64,000 nt of DNA. It comes from Scilla litardierei (taxonomy: Eukaryota; Streptophyta; Magnoliopsida; Asparagales; Asparagaceae). The position numbers and the translations under genes were made by a program. The notes under the pieces are model-generated. The model ran no database searches and was not told the origin of the DNA. It saw only the letters and a list, made by a program, of their open reading frames with translations. Shown here piece by piece: positions 43,605 to 57,533 of the stretch (its first letter is position 1; the number at the start of each line of letters is the position of its first letter). The stretch is taken from positions 200,807,600 to 200,871,599 of the forward strand of contig CM061141.1 of NCBI GenBank assembly GCA_030789695.1, read 5' to 3'.

Positions 43605-43814
43605 TCTATCTATTATACATTTGACAGCGATTTTTGAATCATAGGGCTGACTAGGATAAGCTGACTAGGACAAACAGGTTGATAGAAAGAGGGCCAGGAT
43701 TTAATCGTGGATGATGTACGGTTGGGATTAAACTTTGATATGAAGGTTAGCTTTGCTTGGAGATTTGTGGGTCCCATTTAGATCCCATTTGATTAAACTT
43801 TATTAATTGTTTGC

Positions 43815-44222
43815 TTGCGTGACATGGGGGAGAGCAAGAGGCTTTTTGGGGAGAGCAAGAGGATTTTTGGGGAAGAGAAACATTCATTTCCGAAAGCTTC
43901 ACCAAGAGAGCAGCAAGGCGCAATGATGCATGATCTTCTCCTTTCGCAAGGCGCAAGGAACATCACGAAGGTGCTAGCAAAAGAAGATCACAGCATTCCC
44001 CAGCATTTCCTTCTTCTTCTTCTTATTTTCCTTTTATTTTCTGTATATAGTTTGTTAGTTTCAGAAAAATTAGTTCTCTTCGAAACCCCAGCAGTGTACC
44101 AATATCTGCAAGCTGGCGAAAGGCAAGGTATTCTACCAATATCTGCTCATTTTCATCAAATTTTCACATTTTCACATTTTGATCAAACTCTTTTGACCCG
44201 TTTTCAGCAAGGCGCAACATGA
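43815..44222 (+). other. Unrecognised ORF in the Helitron (135 codons)
   Basis: The protein has a short repeat, GESKRLFGESKRIFGE, and one hydrophobic stretch (FLLLLLIFLLFSVYSLLV, about residues 65-82). I recognise no family. It could be part of a captured gene or chance. Low support. Confidence 0.2.
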
Positions 44223-44289
44223 AGGCTAAGGTACCTTACAACAATCAACCAAACCCTTTTCGTCCTCTTAAAAAACTGATCTTTATCAT

Positions 44290-44900
44290 TTAATTTCATT
44301 TGATGGTGTTCAGGCTGATGACGCCTTCACATCTGCGGCGTTCCCTTGCGCTCTGCGGCGTTCCCTTGAGATCGATTGGATGGGAGGAGTGCATGATCGG
44401 ATCCATAACGACGGTCGCCTTTGATCCGACAGCCGATAAGATGTCTGTCACGTTGCTGGAGGGTCTCAAATGGACGAGAACCATGAAGATGTGAAGGCGA
44501 TGCTGGCTCGCCTCGAATATTTCAAGCAGCAAGGCGAGTGTGTAACCCAATCTCTAAAGCATTAAAAGGAAGGGGATATTAAAAGGTACTATCCTTCGAC
44601 AGTGAGATATGTTAATTTGTTGTAATTTTGAGACCATCATGTCGAGTTGGCATCTTCGACAGTGATATTGACTTGAAATTTGCCGAGTTTGCCGAGTTGA
44701 AATTTGGCATCTCCGGCAACATGAAATTTGTCTATTTGAGACCCTCCGGCAATAATTTGTTGTAATTTGCCGAGTTTGCCGAGTTGAAATTTGCCGAGTT
44801 TGTCGAGCATCGCCCTCCTTACAATAATTTGCTGTAATTTTGTAACCCAACCTACAACGTTCTGAGCCGAGTTTGCCTGAGAGCGTCGCCTTCGGCATTA
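44290..44900 (+). other. Unidentified, possibly captured fragment with GCCGAGTT repeats
   Basis: A possible acceptor (GGTGTTCAG, ending near 44310) precedes a 200-bp GC-richer stretch that encodes EDVKAMLARLEYFKQQGE in one frame. From 44690 to 44815 the motif TTGCCGAGTTGAAATTTG recurs. No family is recognised. Confidence 0.25.
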
Positions 44901-44906
44901 AAATGT

Positions 44907-44909
<3 letters not shown>

Positions 44910-45001
<92 letters not shown>

Positions 45002-45007
45002 CCCCCC
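44910..45007. repeat. (TC)n microsatellite, about 45 units, with a C run
   Basis: Uninterrupted alternation of T and C from 44910 to 44999, then a run of Cs to 45007. Confidence 0.98.
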
Positions 45008-45207
45008 TAAATTATTGTAATTTTGACTTGAAATAATAATTTGTTTTCCATTGAACTACAGCGATCAATTGACCAGCAAGATCAGCATGTCGTCCATTTG
45101 TTGATTTCAACGGTATTCTTTATTTTCATTTTTAATTTCAACGAGATGTCTATTTTACCTCATGTCATGCCTTAGGGATGGTTAATTTGTTGATTTTTAA
45201 TTTGCAG

Positions 45208-46036
45208 TTGGTACGAGCTGTAGAATTTGTGGATAAGGAGAGGAAGCTGCTTGAAAAAGATTTGGAGGAAGAGAATGGTGGAGCTGGTGTTTACTTTGCC
45301 AGTTTGAAGTAGCACTGCATACTAACTAATGATGAATGGAAGGAGGACATAATGCCTGAGATTTTAGATGGGCACAATGTGTATGATTTTGTTGATCCTG
45401 ATATTTTACTCAGACTGGAGGAGTTGGAACGTGAAGAGGGGCTTCGGTTGGAAGCGAATGCCGGAGAAGCTGACCTTAAGCTTGATGGATTGTAATTAGC
45501 CCCTGATCAGAAAGAGGCTTTGGCTGCAATCAGAAGAAAGAAGAGCCTATTGATTCAGGAACACAGAATAAAGAAGAGTACAGCTGAGAGCGGACCCATT
45601 GTCCCAAGGAAATTTGACAAGGATAGAAAATTCACTTCTGAGCGGATGGGAATGCAACTTTCTTATCTTGGGTTGGATCCATCTGCTGCCATTGATCGTG
45701 TTCGGGGCAGATCTTTCATTGGCTAAAGATGGTGACGGTGGTGAAGCTATGGATGGTGACGGTGGTGAGGAGTCCAACAAGAAGATTCGACTTAGGTCTA
45801 GGTTTCTGTCCATGTCAAGGTCCTGATCACGGTCACGACCGCCAGGTGAAGTTGTGCCAAGTGAATGATTTAAAGACTCGGCTCAGAAGCTTAAATCACT
45901 CAAGATTGCTAAGAAATCTGTGAAGCTCAGGAACAGAGATGCTCGCCGTGGTGAGGCAGATAGGGTCATCACTAACTTGAAGCCTAAGCATCTGTTTTCA
46001 GGGAAGCGCTCAATTGGAAAGACTCAGAGGCGTTGA
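45208..46036 (+). pseudogene. NOG1: Captured C-terminal fragment of a NOG1-like nucleolar GTPase gene
   Basis: After an intron-like end (TTTTTAATTTGCAG, to 45207) the DNA reads [91 protein letters not shown], and finally [23 protein letters not shown] follows at 46034-46036. This matches the C-terminal part of plant nucleolar GTP-binding protein 1, which acts in 60S ribosome assembly. The GTPase domain is absent. Stops at 45310-45312, 45493-45495 and 45824-45826 and a shift near 45710 make it a pseudogene. An intron remnant implies capture of genomic DNA, not cDNA. It lies inside the Helitron. Confidence 0.85.
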
Positions 46037-46851
46037 GGTGTACAAAATTAATTGATTATATTCCATTTTTAGTACGGATTCATATACTTTGCAAGATATT
46101 ATCCCATATATTCAGCCCGGCTGATTGCTGCTTTTGCAGGAATTCATCATCACCAAATCATGGATGCATTCCCTGTTTTGGAGCTCAAAATACCGGTCAA
46201 ATTTGTTTGAGACCAATTTTGTTGCGTTTATTTAGATTTTCTATTTTGCGATGTGTGGTGTAACTTATTTTAGGTAGGCTTGATTGTGAATTTGGAAGGA
46301 GATTAGGTAAGTTTGATGGATTATTATTTGCATCATTGTGTTGATTGTGTTGAGTTCTGATATTGGTTTGATGTGTATGCTCGATTATGGTGATGAAAAA
46401 TGAATCGTTATTTATTGACCCAAGCAGCCTCACACTTATGCATCATAGATTTGTTTAAAATGGACATTTTACTTTTTTTGGACATGTCACTCTGGAGAAA
46501 TTAACTAACATTGGTAAATTTTTGAAATTAACTAACATTCTACAATTTAGTTGGTTTGTAGTAGTCATATGGATAGGTCTTTTAGGCTCTTTGGAAGTTT
46601 TTCTCAAAAAAAATTCAAACCATAGAAATGATTTTTTGATCATATTTGTCAAAAAAAACTCATGGCCATTGTTTGTTTTTTGAAAATAACGTTACAGGTG
46701 GCCATGTCGAGAGCCTATGTCCAGCATAAGGTCGATGTGTCAGCCGTCATGCTCTCAATGTTCTTCTGGTTGTCGGTGATTAAAAAGTTGCAAGTCAATT
46801 CATTAAAAATGATTAAGTTGCACATAACTTTAGCAGTAAATTTCTTGCTGA
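46037..46851 (+). other. Helitron segment after the NOG1 fragment
   Basis: A/T-rich DNA without an ORF. The first 250 bp may be the 3' part of the captured gene. Nothing else is recognised. Confidence 0.4.
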
Positions 46852-46856
46852 AATAT

Positions 46857-49475
46857 TGTAGGGAATTGGGCGGTCCCTTAGGGCACAAAAACTCTAGTCC
46901 CGTCCTAAGTCGGACGGAACATAGACAGAAAAATCATAGCAGCGGAAGAAAAACATATGTTAACTAATTAACATGCAGTTTAAAAAACATTTTTCATTTA
47001 GCCCTAAGGTCCAAGACCCTATGCCAAGATCTTTGCCGACTTGGGATGGGTCTGACCATCCCAAGAAGGATCTAGCCTACTGCGATTAAACTAAACTAAT
47101 GCTAATAATACTTTAACCACATACCCGGAATCTCAGCCCTGGAGCAGGCGAGATGTTCCGCACCGTCTTCCGAGCTGCTCCCGTCCCACGCCGAGCCGCT
47201 CCTTGAACCGCTCCCCGAACCGCTCCTCGAACCGCTCCGCATCCCGAGGCGATCAATCCCCGTGCCGCCGAGCCAACCAACCGCCGAAGAAAGTTTCACG
47301 CGAGTGAAACCTCCGCCAAGATTTCAGATTCAGAATCCGAACTCCTTTGTGGCTTTGCTAGAGCCCGCAGGAGTAAGGCAGAATTTTAGGGAGATAGAGA
47401 AATATTTATTTAAGCTTAGATCCGAGCGTGCTCCAACGTTTACGAGAGCCGCTCAGATCTAGAGCTTGGGACAAGTTTTGAGAAAGGGGGGAGACCCCTA
47501 TTTATATAGGCGGCGGACTCTCCCCTTTTCTCAAAATCCGATGTGGGACTAATTATTTGGGCTAGTTAAAATCAAGTTAGTTTACACTTCAAAAAGTGCA
47601 AACTTCCGTGAATTTTAACTCACTCACCGTTGAGCTTCAAGATCGATACAACCTATCAATACGACAAGCGTTCAACGGTGAACGCATAGGAAAAAACCGT
47701 TCGTCAATCGGAGTTCGTTTGACCCTCCAATTGATCGTCCAAAGATCAACCCACGGCTAGTTTTTCGCAAAACTGAGCCGTCAAAATCTGCCATCAAACC
47801 TAGGGTTCTGCACCCTTAGGTGGGGCCCAGCCTGTGGGCCCCACAGCCAAAATTGCTGACTGGGCGCCCAGGCCCAGACCTGGGCACGGGCGCCCAAGTC
47901 TGGGCGCGGGCGCCGAGGCGCCTGGCGCCTGGCGCCAGGCGCCAGGCGCCCAGGCGGGTGCCTGGGCCGGGCACCCAAGGCGCCCGGTCCAGGGCGCCTG
48001 GGCCCTGGCGGGCCCAGGCCGCCCGCCCTGGGTGCCTGGGCAGGCGCCCAGTCGCCTGGGCAGGCGCCCAGGCGCCTGGGCCTGGGCGCGGGCCCAGGCC
48101 CAGTGGCCTGGTGCCCAGTCTGATGGGCCAGGTGCCCAGGTCAGACCCTGGTCTGGCCTGGGTTAACCTGGTCTGAATCAGACTGAGCCATTTGGCTGTT
48201 TTGGACATAGGTTGAGCATTTGGCGTCCGATTTGGACGCCGTTCGAACCTGGGTCTAGACCGGGACATTCCCGTCTTACCCGTGAACTTTTCCTTGCGTT
48301 TATTTTATTAAATATTGTATTAAACAATTTAATACACATTTAATCGCTTTTGCATCAAATGCAAAATAGTCCCTATCTAAGCTTAAATTACCATATTGCA
48401 TTAAATGCAATTATTTCATCCCTTGCATCAAAATGCAAAATATTCTCCCTAACTAATTTCTACCTATTACTAGACGAAGCGTTAGCACTCTGTGTGAGAC
48501 CCTACAGCCTGACCCTTACAACAGGTTGGGCTCGAAGCCCTATACGGCAGTGACCACGAGCAGTGGTTGCCGTCCCTGCTTCAGGAATCATCATTATGTG
48601 GTTGACTCATTGACATGAGTATTGTCGGGACCACCTGACTGTTTCCGTGATGAATTCCGTAGTTATAGTCTTTTCGTCTTAACTATGTCGTGTAGATCAA
48701 GTCTGGGGTACGGTCAAACTGTCAACCCCAATAACTTGACTCCGGTTAGTTTCTATCGATCTTTAGTCAACTAATGTTGGACTTCTTCCAACATACTCTG
48801 CGCAGAGTTTTTACTAAAGACCGAACTAACTCTACGACACTATCTCCCATTGACCGGGAGAGACGAATCCTCTCTTGGTCATTACTCGCCTCGTACGTTT
48901 CAAGTGACACCCAATCAAAAGACCTTTCGACAGGCCTTGCCTCGAAGCTAGGTCAGTTGATCTAAGTGGCACCGTTCACGCACAGGTCCGTTAAAATGAC
49001 CTCAAGTCAAAAGACCAACTATCCTATCATCACTCAGAGTTATCACTGACAGATTGGTCAATATAACCATATGATAACTCTAGTGGATCGTTCAGTGAAC
49101 TCATTCTAATGAGCACCTGTGTCTCGTCTTCGACTTCGCCAAGTCAAGCGATCATGAGATCATCGCCACCGCTAAACGGTGAAGACTAAGACACAATGGT
49201 CTGTCCGATGTTTCGATATCCTTGTCTCGAAACATCTATGACCACGAACCATTTTTAGACTTATGCTACAGACGGTCAAACGTTTCTCCACGATCGAGAT
49301 ACTCATCTCGATATCCGTTTGACCTTGCATAAAGTCTCAGGACTTTACCTAAGTCGACATCTAATTACAATATAACTTAGATAAATTATTACCAAACAGC
49401 TTACTGTTATTTCGAACAAGATGTTTGTGCTATTCACACAGGAATAAATGCCCTCGAGGGCATCATATTCCTACA
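46857..49475 (-). repeat. 3' LTR of K
   Basis: TGTAGGGAATTGG...TTCCTACA on the plus strand. A minus-strand TATA (plus CTATTTATATAGG, 47499-47511) lies downstream of a GGCGCC-rich palindrome array (47850-48130). The overlapping GC-rich ORFs there are composition artefacts. Confidence 0.9.
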
Positions 49476-52400
49476 TCTCCCACTTGCACTCAGGCCCATT
49501 TATCTCGATATCTAATATCGTTTTTACACATAAGTTTTCCCGACTTCATGTGGTAGAGCCTTCGTGAGTGGATCTGCTAAAACCGTCTACACTATAGACT
49601 TAAGGGGTTTCTATGTTTCTGTTAGACCAACCATTTGAATCTCATTCAAATAATTCACTTGGTCTATCGGAATCTATAATACTTTATTTCCCTGGATCTT
49701 ATCCAGTTCGTCGTATCTTACGATAATAATTTCACATTAGTTATTGGTCATTTCAAATGGTTCATATCCATTTCTGATAAAGTATCAAACTCTTTGATGT
49801 CTCGCATGTAATTTACACGCTCCCACTAACCTTGAAAACTATCTGGCTAATTCATATAAGTCAGTCAGTCTAAATCATATTTAGAAAAACAAACTTATAA
49901 GTGAATGCTCCAATTTTCATGGTCAACTTAAGCGTTTTACATCGGCTTTGGTCCGAGTAGATCTGTACACATCTGTTGGCGAAACCGGTTTCATCATAAT
50001 CCGTTTTAAAGAAATTAGGATGAAAACCGTTCTCGACCAACATGATTGTACTTCACTATTTTCTTTCTGCACCAACCTTTCAACTTAAAGATTTACTTGC
50101 AGAAAGTGAGGAAACATTTTCCTTGGGTACGTAAACTAAATTCTCAAATTTATTTACGCACGCGGACCTATTCTGATTGCATCAAGTTTTAAATCGGAGT
50201 TACTACTTCGAATTTCATTCCGGAAGTTGACTAAGTCATCATCAGTTATGATGTCTTAACTCGACTTTTCGTCTTACGAAAATTCGAGTAAATATACAAC
50301 TTCCTCATGATTGATTTAATGAATATCTTATTGATAATGTTCGCATAGAACTTTATCAAAACCTAGGCATTACTATCTGGGACTTAACCCAGAGGGAGGA
50401 GTTAACTCAGAGTCACTTATTTATGGATCACACCAAGTCTAACTAAGTGTGATTCATACCTTTTAACACACCGATGTGTTAACAGACTTGATCTGAGAGA
50501 AAATCACATTTTCTTTTAATTACACAAGATTTTATTTAGCTAAGTATTTGACCATTCGATCTAATCGAATTAGTTTAAATACTTTAGTCATTTCGTTCTT
50601 TATTTTATCAGACTTGTGTTTCATCAAGAACACGTGTCTTAGTAAAATATACGAATAACTTATTTTGTTAAAAATAGACTCGGGTACATCAGTATGTACG
50701 AGACTGAATTCGACAACTCATTCTCCCACTGTCTTACAGATGGGTTTCGGCCTGTGTATCTAAGAGGCTAAGACTCACAAGTGTCCGTAGACTTCATAAT
50801 ACGAGAGGTCAGACCCCTCTTTATGTGACTTGTGAAGCTTAATCTCTTGATACGGCCTAGTCTAATTTTACCATATAAGTTTGCAACAATCTTGTGTATT
50901 TATATATTAACATTTAATATATATATATAGTTATTTACAAATTACTTAACACAAAACATTACTTCAGAAGCAATGTGACGACTTTCGTCAAAATGTGTTA
51001 AACGTCTTTTGTATAACAACTTGTTCCGAAATGTGACATTAAAAATATGTCACGTTTTCATTTCCTCCTACTTATGCCTCTTCTAATGATAAATTAAACT
51101 AACTTTCTCAATTGACTTTCCGAAGTGCCTTCTTCCTTTTCTAAATCACATTTAGATATCAACATAAATAAATAGATATGCAAGCAACTTATGTATCCAA
51201 ACGCTTGAGATTTGCAATCTTGAGTGTAGCTCAAGAAGTCGCTTGTCTCAAGATCCGGTTGGGATACATAGTCTTGCATCGCTCATGCACTCGTATTCGA
51301 CTCAAACGGTTTGATCGAATTTTCGAACTTTACGGATCAAAATTGTTTGTCCATACAACCTTGAGGGTAGCTCGACAAGTTGTAGGGAGAAACATACTTT
51401 GAATGTCCTATATGTTCAAGCTGCCTCATATAGAGACGAGTGACATGTAGCTTTAATTTATTTGTTGGACCCAGAACTTAATGAAATCATATTTCTTAAG
51501 TCTGTTCTTTAGAAGGTCATTTAATGTCAACGAGAATATAGTTTTAATTCTATCAATTAGAATTTGACTTGATATTCAATTAATCAACTTTTTGACCAAT
51601 TAACTAATTCCAATATTATCAATTGATTCTTTCGGTAAACATAGTCTTGCCCTAGTTTTAGCATATGTTCAATATTAAATATAGGTAGATTGGCTTTTAT
51701 CTATCTATATCCTCCCACTATTTTTACGATCGTGTTAAAGCTTAATAACGAACGATTTAATCGAATTAAAATTAATGGGTAAGAGTTCCAATCACCTTGA
51801 GTCTAAACAACCTTGAGTGTAGCTCAACAAGTTGATTGACTCTGCGATCGGAAGATGACTCTTCATCGATCATATCGGATATGACTCTCTTAATCGGTTT
51901 TTGCCCCTAGCCATTCGTGATCATGAGTGTGCTCATCCAAATCACCATGTCTAGTCTAGTCGGACCCTTGTTTTCATGTCTAGCCTGACTTGCCCCTCAG
52001 CTCGGTGTATGCACGACACGTCGGTTTGGGTCAGGTCTTAGACTTACATCAAGTCAGACTACATCGTTGACTTAACTTACGCCGGCGCTCGGGGTACGAG
52101 ACGACGGTTAGGGTTAGTCAAGATTTCATCTTATGTATTTAAGGAGTTGGTTTCTACAGGGTTGCCATGTCACAGCTTGAGTGTATCTCAACAACTATAA
52201 CACGGGCCCTATAGTTGCTAACCCCTAAAACAAGGAGGGCTACGGCTAATCTTGAAAAAGACCATTAACGTATTTGACTTAGATATAGTCCAGGGTGTCA
52301 TACAATCATGATTCACGACATTGCGGTCCAGCGGAACTCAGCCAGGGAATTGACTAAGCCAGGATCACTACCCCTTGGACTAGCAAGGGTTGACCCAGAA

Positions 52401-53436
52401 CTCTTAGCCAAGCACATTGACTGGATCATGGTCCATTGAATGAAGCTTGTCATTTTTGTATGTATGCCATAGACTAAACAGCTTTTATTAACAACTAATT
52501 AATCCTATCAACTAGTTGAATCCTTAAATTCAAAATTTTAGGATTTGTTTAATAACTTTTATTAAGTCCTTATCAACTATAAGGTTCACGTGCTACCCTA
52601 ATCGTTATTAGGATTTTAATAAATTATTATTAACAACGCTAGAAGCGAAGTCCTTTAATGAAAATTAATTATAACAATTAGAATTGAAAAATCATTTAAA
52701 GGACTACCCTAATCAGGAATTAGGTCTTAATATTGTTGTTAATGATTTATTAAAACATAGCATGTCATTAAAATTCAAGTAATAAATTTTAATCATTTTT
52801 AATGGCTAACCTAAAGGGTTGTCTTGTGTTATCAAATAAGGGACAAGATTAACAAGCCATAAAAATAAAGCTACACTAATTTTATCAACATAAAATGAAA
52901 GTGTATATCTATTTAACAATTAAATAAACTAAGTTTATCGCCTAAACAATTTTTAGACTTTTAAAATAAGTTTTAAAAATATCTTATAAATTTAAAACAT
53001 TACTTTTAAAAATTTTCCATGTTCAAAAATTTATCATATACAATTTTTAAACATCTAAAATATTTTAAACTTATCGCATAAATTTAAAGCCTTAAAATCA
53101 ATTTTAAAATTTATCACATAAATTTAAAAACACCATTTTAAAATTTCCATGCTTAAAAAAAATTTATCATATAAAAAAAAATTTTTAGGCATCCAAAATA
53201 AATTTAAACTTTTAAAGATTTAAAATTAGTTTTAAAATTATCACATAAATTTTAAAACGTCATTTTAAAAATTTTCATGTTTCCAAAAATATCAAAAAGA
53301 ATTTTTGAACATCTTAAACATTTTTAAAATTTTATCTCATAACTTTAAAAACATTTGAAAGTATTTAAAAGCATTAACAGGTTTAATGAAATCGCAGTAC
53401 CTAGATCGACTACGCAAACCTAGGCTCTGATACCAC
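49476..53436 (-). other. Internal region of K, non-coding
   Basis: Mostly A/T-rich. A 20-bp motif like TTGAGTGTAGCTCAACAAGT recurs near 51221, 51361, 51813 and 52179. From 52900 to 53390 imperfect AATTTAAAA / TTTTAAAAT repeats dominate. The only coding trace is the RNase H tail next to the 3' LTR. Primer site at 53421-53435. Confidence 0.75.
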
Positions 53437-56067
53437 TGTAGGGGATTGGGCGTTCCCTTAGGGCACAAAAACTCTAGTCCCGTCCTAAGTCGGACGGAAC
53501 ATAGACAGAAAAATCATAGCAGCGGAAGAAAAACATATGTTAACTAATTAACATGCAGTTTAAAAAACATTTTTCATTTAGCCCTAAGGTCCAAGACCCT
53601 ATGCCAAGATCTATGCCGACTTGGGATGGGTCTGACCATCCCAAGAAGGATCTAGCCTACTGCGATTAAACTAAACTAATGCTAATAATACTTTAACCAC
53701 ATACCCGGAATCTCAGCCCTGGAGCAGGCGAGATGTTCCGCGCCGTCTTCCGAGCTGCTCCCGTCCCACGCCGAGCCGCTCCTTGAACCGCTCCCCGAAC
53801 CGCTCCTCGAACCGCTCCGCATCCCGAGGCGATCAATCCCCGTGCCGCCGAGCCAACCAACCGTCGAAGAAAGTTTCACGCGAGTGAAACCTCCGCCAAG
53901 ATTTCAGATTCAGAATCCGAACTCCTTTGTGGCTTTGCTAGAGCCCGCAGGAGTAAGGCAGAATTTTAGGGAGATAGAGAAATATTTATTTAAGCTTAGA
54001 TCCGAGCGTGCTCCAACGTTTACGAGAGCCGCTCAGATCTAGAGCTTGGGACAAGTTTTGAGAAAGGGGGGAGACCCCTATTTATATAGGCGGCGGACTC
54101 TCCCCTTTTCTCAAAATCCGATGTGGGACTAATTATTTGGGCTAGTTAAAATCAAGTTAGTTTACACTTCAAAAAGTGCAAACTTCCGTGAATTTTAACT
54201 CACTCACCGTTGAGCTTCAAGATCGATACAACCTATCAATACGACAAGCGTTCAACGGTGAACGCATAGGAAAAAACCGTTCGTCAATCGGAGTTCGTTT
54301 GACCCTCCAATTGATCGTCCAAAGATCAACCCACGGCTAGTTTTTCGCAAAACTGAGCCGTCAAAATCTGCCATCAAACCTAGGGTTCTGCACCCTTAGG
54401 TGGGGCCCAGCCTGTGGGCCCCACAGCCAAAATTGCTGACTGGGCGCCCAGGCCCAGACCTGGGCACGGGCGCCCAAGTCTGGGCGCGGGCGCCCAGGCG
54501 CCTGGCGCCTGGCGCGGGCGCCCAGGCGCCAGCCTGGCGCCTGGCGCCTGGCGCCTGGCGCCCAGGCTGGTGCCTGGGCCGGGCGCCCAAGGCGCCCGGT
54601 CCAGGGCGCCTGGGCCCTGGCGGGCCCAGGCCGCCCGCCCTGGGTGCCTGGGCAGGCGCCCAGGCGCCTGGGCCTGGGCGCGGGCCCAGGCCCAGTGGCC
54701 TGGTGCCCAGTCTGATGGGCCAGGTGCCCAGGTCAGACCCTGGTCTGGCCTGGGTTAACCTGGTCTGAATCAGACTGAGCCATTTGGCTGTTTTGGACAT
54801 ATGTTGAGCATTTGGCGTCCGATTTGGACGCCGTTCGAACCTGGGTCTAGACCGGGACATTCCCGTCTTACCCGTGAACTTTTCCTTGCGTTTATTTTAT
54901 TAAATATTGTATTAAACAATTTAATACACATTTAATCGCTTTTGCATCAAATGCAAAATAGTCCCTATCTAAGCTTAAATTACCATATTGCATTAAATGC
55001 AATTATTTCATCCCTTGCATCAAAATGCAAAATATTCTCCCTAACTAATTTCTACCTATTACTAGACGAAGCGTTAGCACTCTGTGTGAGACCCTACAGC
55101 CTGACCCTTACAACAGGTTGGGCTCGAAGCCCTATACGGCAGTGACCACGAGCAGTGGTTGCCGTCCCTGCTTCAGGAATCATCATTATGTGGTTGACTC
55201 ATTGACATGAGTATTGTCGGGACCACCTGACTGTTTCCGTGATGAATTCCGTAGTTATAGTCTTTTCGTCTTAACTATGTCGTGTAGATCAAGTCTGGGG
55301 TACGGTCAAACTGTCAACCCCAATAACTTGACTCCGGTTAGTTTCTATCGATCTTTAGTCAACTAATGTTGGACTTCTTCCAACATACTCTGCGCAGAGT
55401 TTTTACTAAAGACCGAACTAACTCTACGACACTATCTCCCATTGACCGGGAGAGACGAATCCTCTCTTGGTCATTACTCGCCTCGTACGTTTCAAGTGAC
55501 ACCCAATCAAAAGACCTTTCGACAGGCCTTGCCTCGAAGCTAGGTCAGTTGATCTAAGTGGCACCGTTCACGCACAGGTCCGTTAAAATGACCTCAAGTC
55601 AAAAGACCAACTATCCTATCATCACTCAGAGTTATCACTGACAGATTGGTCAATATAACCATATGATAACTCTAGTGGATCGTTCAGTGAACTCATTCTA
55701 ATGAGCACCTGTGTCTCGTCTTCGACTTCGCCAAGTCAAGCGATCATGAGATCATCGCCACCGCTAAACGGTGAAGACTAAGACACAATGGTCTGTCCGA
55801 TGTTTCGATATCCTTGTCTCGAAACATCTATGACCACGAACCATTTTTAGACTTATGCTACAGATGGTCAAACGTTTCTCCACGATCGAGATACTCATCT
55901 CGATATCCGTTTGACCTTGCATAAAGTCTCAGGACTTTACCTAAGTCGACATCTAATTACAATATAACTTAGATAAATTATTACCAAACAGCTTACTGTT
56001 ATTTCGAACAAGATGTTTGTGCTATTCACACAGGAATAAATGGCCTCGAGGGCATCATATTCCTACA
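53437..56067 (-). repeat. 5' LTR of K
   Basis: 2631 bp. It is nearly identical to the other LTR except in the GGCGCC array (54450-54710), where the number and order of units differ. Confidence 0.9.
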
Positions 56068-56072
56068 AATAT

Positions 56073-57533
56073 AAGAACATGTTAACTCTGAACACAGATT
56101 TTAATGAAACATTGTGTTCTAAGAAATTGTACTTAGATTGCAAGAATCACTGGGCATATGCCCATGGCCAAATACAAAAAATTGTACTTCAATTAGCAGT
56201 GAATTCCAGACACAAGTCGATAAGACATTCTTGCGTTTCTTGCGTTTTGGAGCATTCTAACATCAATATATGACCAAGTGGTCAGAGGAATTTGGTCAGA
56301 GGAATTTTATTTTACTGCATAAATCAAGAAATAGGTCATCCATGCAATAATTTTTTGGGCCGCCTAAAATGTTTAATATCTACCAGTGCTACGTGCTTTT
56401 TTGAGTCTACGAATCTTTATGGTTGTACATATGGTGGTTTCTCCTGATCTTTATAGATATAACTTTAAAACTCATAAATACTGAAAGTTGAATTCAGGCC
56501 TGTCTTTAGAGCTCACAAAGAAGACTGATGCCTCTATATATGCAGGTCTGTTGTCTCAGTATCTAAAATAGAAGCATAATTGAACTATCTCTAAGAGTAA
56601 TGGTTTGATATTAGAAAATTCCATGTTTTCATTATTTTGTGTAAGGGTAAGGCTGAGAATGATTCTGCCTTTAAACCCCGTTAACAAGCTACAAAGCAAT
56701 GTGAATATTCGATCACCTTCTGTTTATTAGTCTATTTTAGATTTTACAGGAGATATACAAAACTCTTGACACTATTATGCGTTATTGTAAAAATTATTAG
56801 TTGAGTGACACAACAAGGAATTAAAAAAAGCTCGCTAGCTCGCTAGCCACAGCTCTCAATTGACAGTTTGCTAATAGTATTCATGCATTTTTAGAGGGTT
56901 GTAGTGACTTTAGAAAATCAAGTAAATCCAAGATAAGCCAAAAAGATTTATGCCGAGAACATCAAGTTCAAAGACTCAAAATATTTCATAATACAATGAA
57001 CACTTAAGTTAGTTAAGTTCGTTAAAATGTGTGACGAAGTCTGAAATGGAACCTCTTCTATTTTTTGTTAGTGCAATTGAAGTGTGACGAGAAGCCTAAA
57101 AATCTAGGCCAAATGTCATGGTTGTTAAAGCAAACAGCAAAGTGGATAGTGTCATGACAGTGTTCTTCAAGTCTATATGGATAGTTAGATGACGCAATCA
57201 ATTACAGTTTTCATTATAGAAAATTTGTCTAAAGAATTGGGCAAGAGGAACTAAATTTGTCTAAAATATTTGGGGGGGATTAAATATTGTGGGTTGGGCT
57301 AAAATTTTTGTGTGAATTAAATAAATAATGGGGGAACTAAATTCTCTGAGGGGACTAAATGTTGATGGGAACTAAATTTTTTAAATTTTTGAGGGGAACT
57401 AAATTATCTCGCGAGAACTAAATTTTGGGGGAACAAAGATTTTGAGGATGACCTAATAATCATTATGCTTTAATTATTACTGTTCGTTTAAAAGTATGGG
57501 TCCAAGATTTTGAGGGGAGATGTTTTAAATGAA
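56073..57533 (+). other. Right arm of the Helitron
   Basis: A/T-rich DNA, no recognisable gene. GGGGAACTAAATT-type motifs recur between 57295 and 57425. The terminal stem and CTAG follow at 57534-57563. Confidence 0.4.

Larger units (their letters stand above)
46857..56067 (-). mobile_element. Element K: copia-related LTR element without coding capacity
   Basis: LTRs at 46857-49475 (2619 bp) and 53437-56067 (2631 bp), TSD AATAT (46852-46856 and 56068-56072). The initiator-Met primer site on the minus strand (53421-53435, TGGTATCAGAGCCTA) sets the orientation, so the 5' LTR is the right one. A purine tract (GTGCAAGTGGGAGA, minus strand, 49476-49489) precedes the 3' LTR. A short decayed piece of copia RNase H, ADPLTKALPHEV, lies at about 49545-49580. 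No other coding remnant is clear. The LTRs differ at about 8 sites plus array changes, so insertion was recent. Confidence 0.9.

Noticed and set aside
46455..46851. Possible small gene upstream of K
   Set aside because: Only short A/T-rich frames without features.
47781..48268. ORFs rich in Gly, Ala, Pro and Arg in the K LTRs (also 54396-54860)
   Set aside because: They are translations of the GGCGCC array in several frames; the array differs between the two LTRs.
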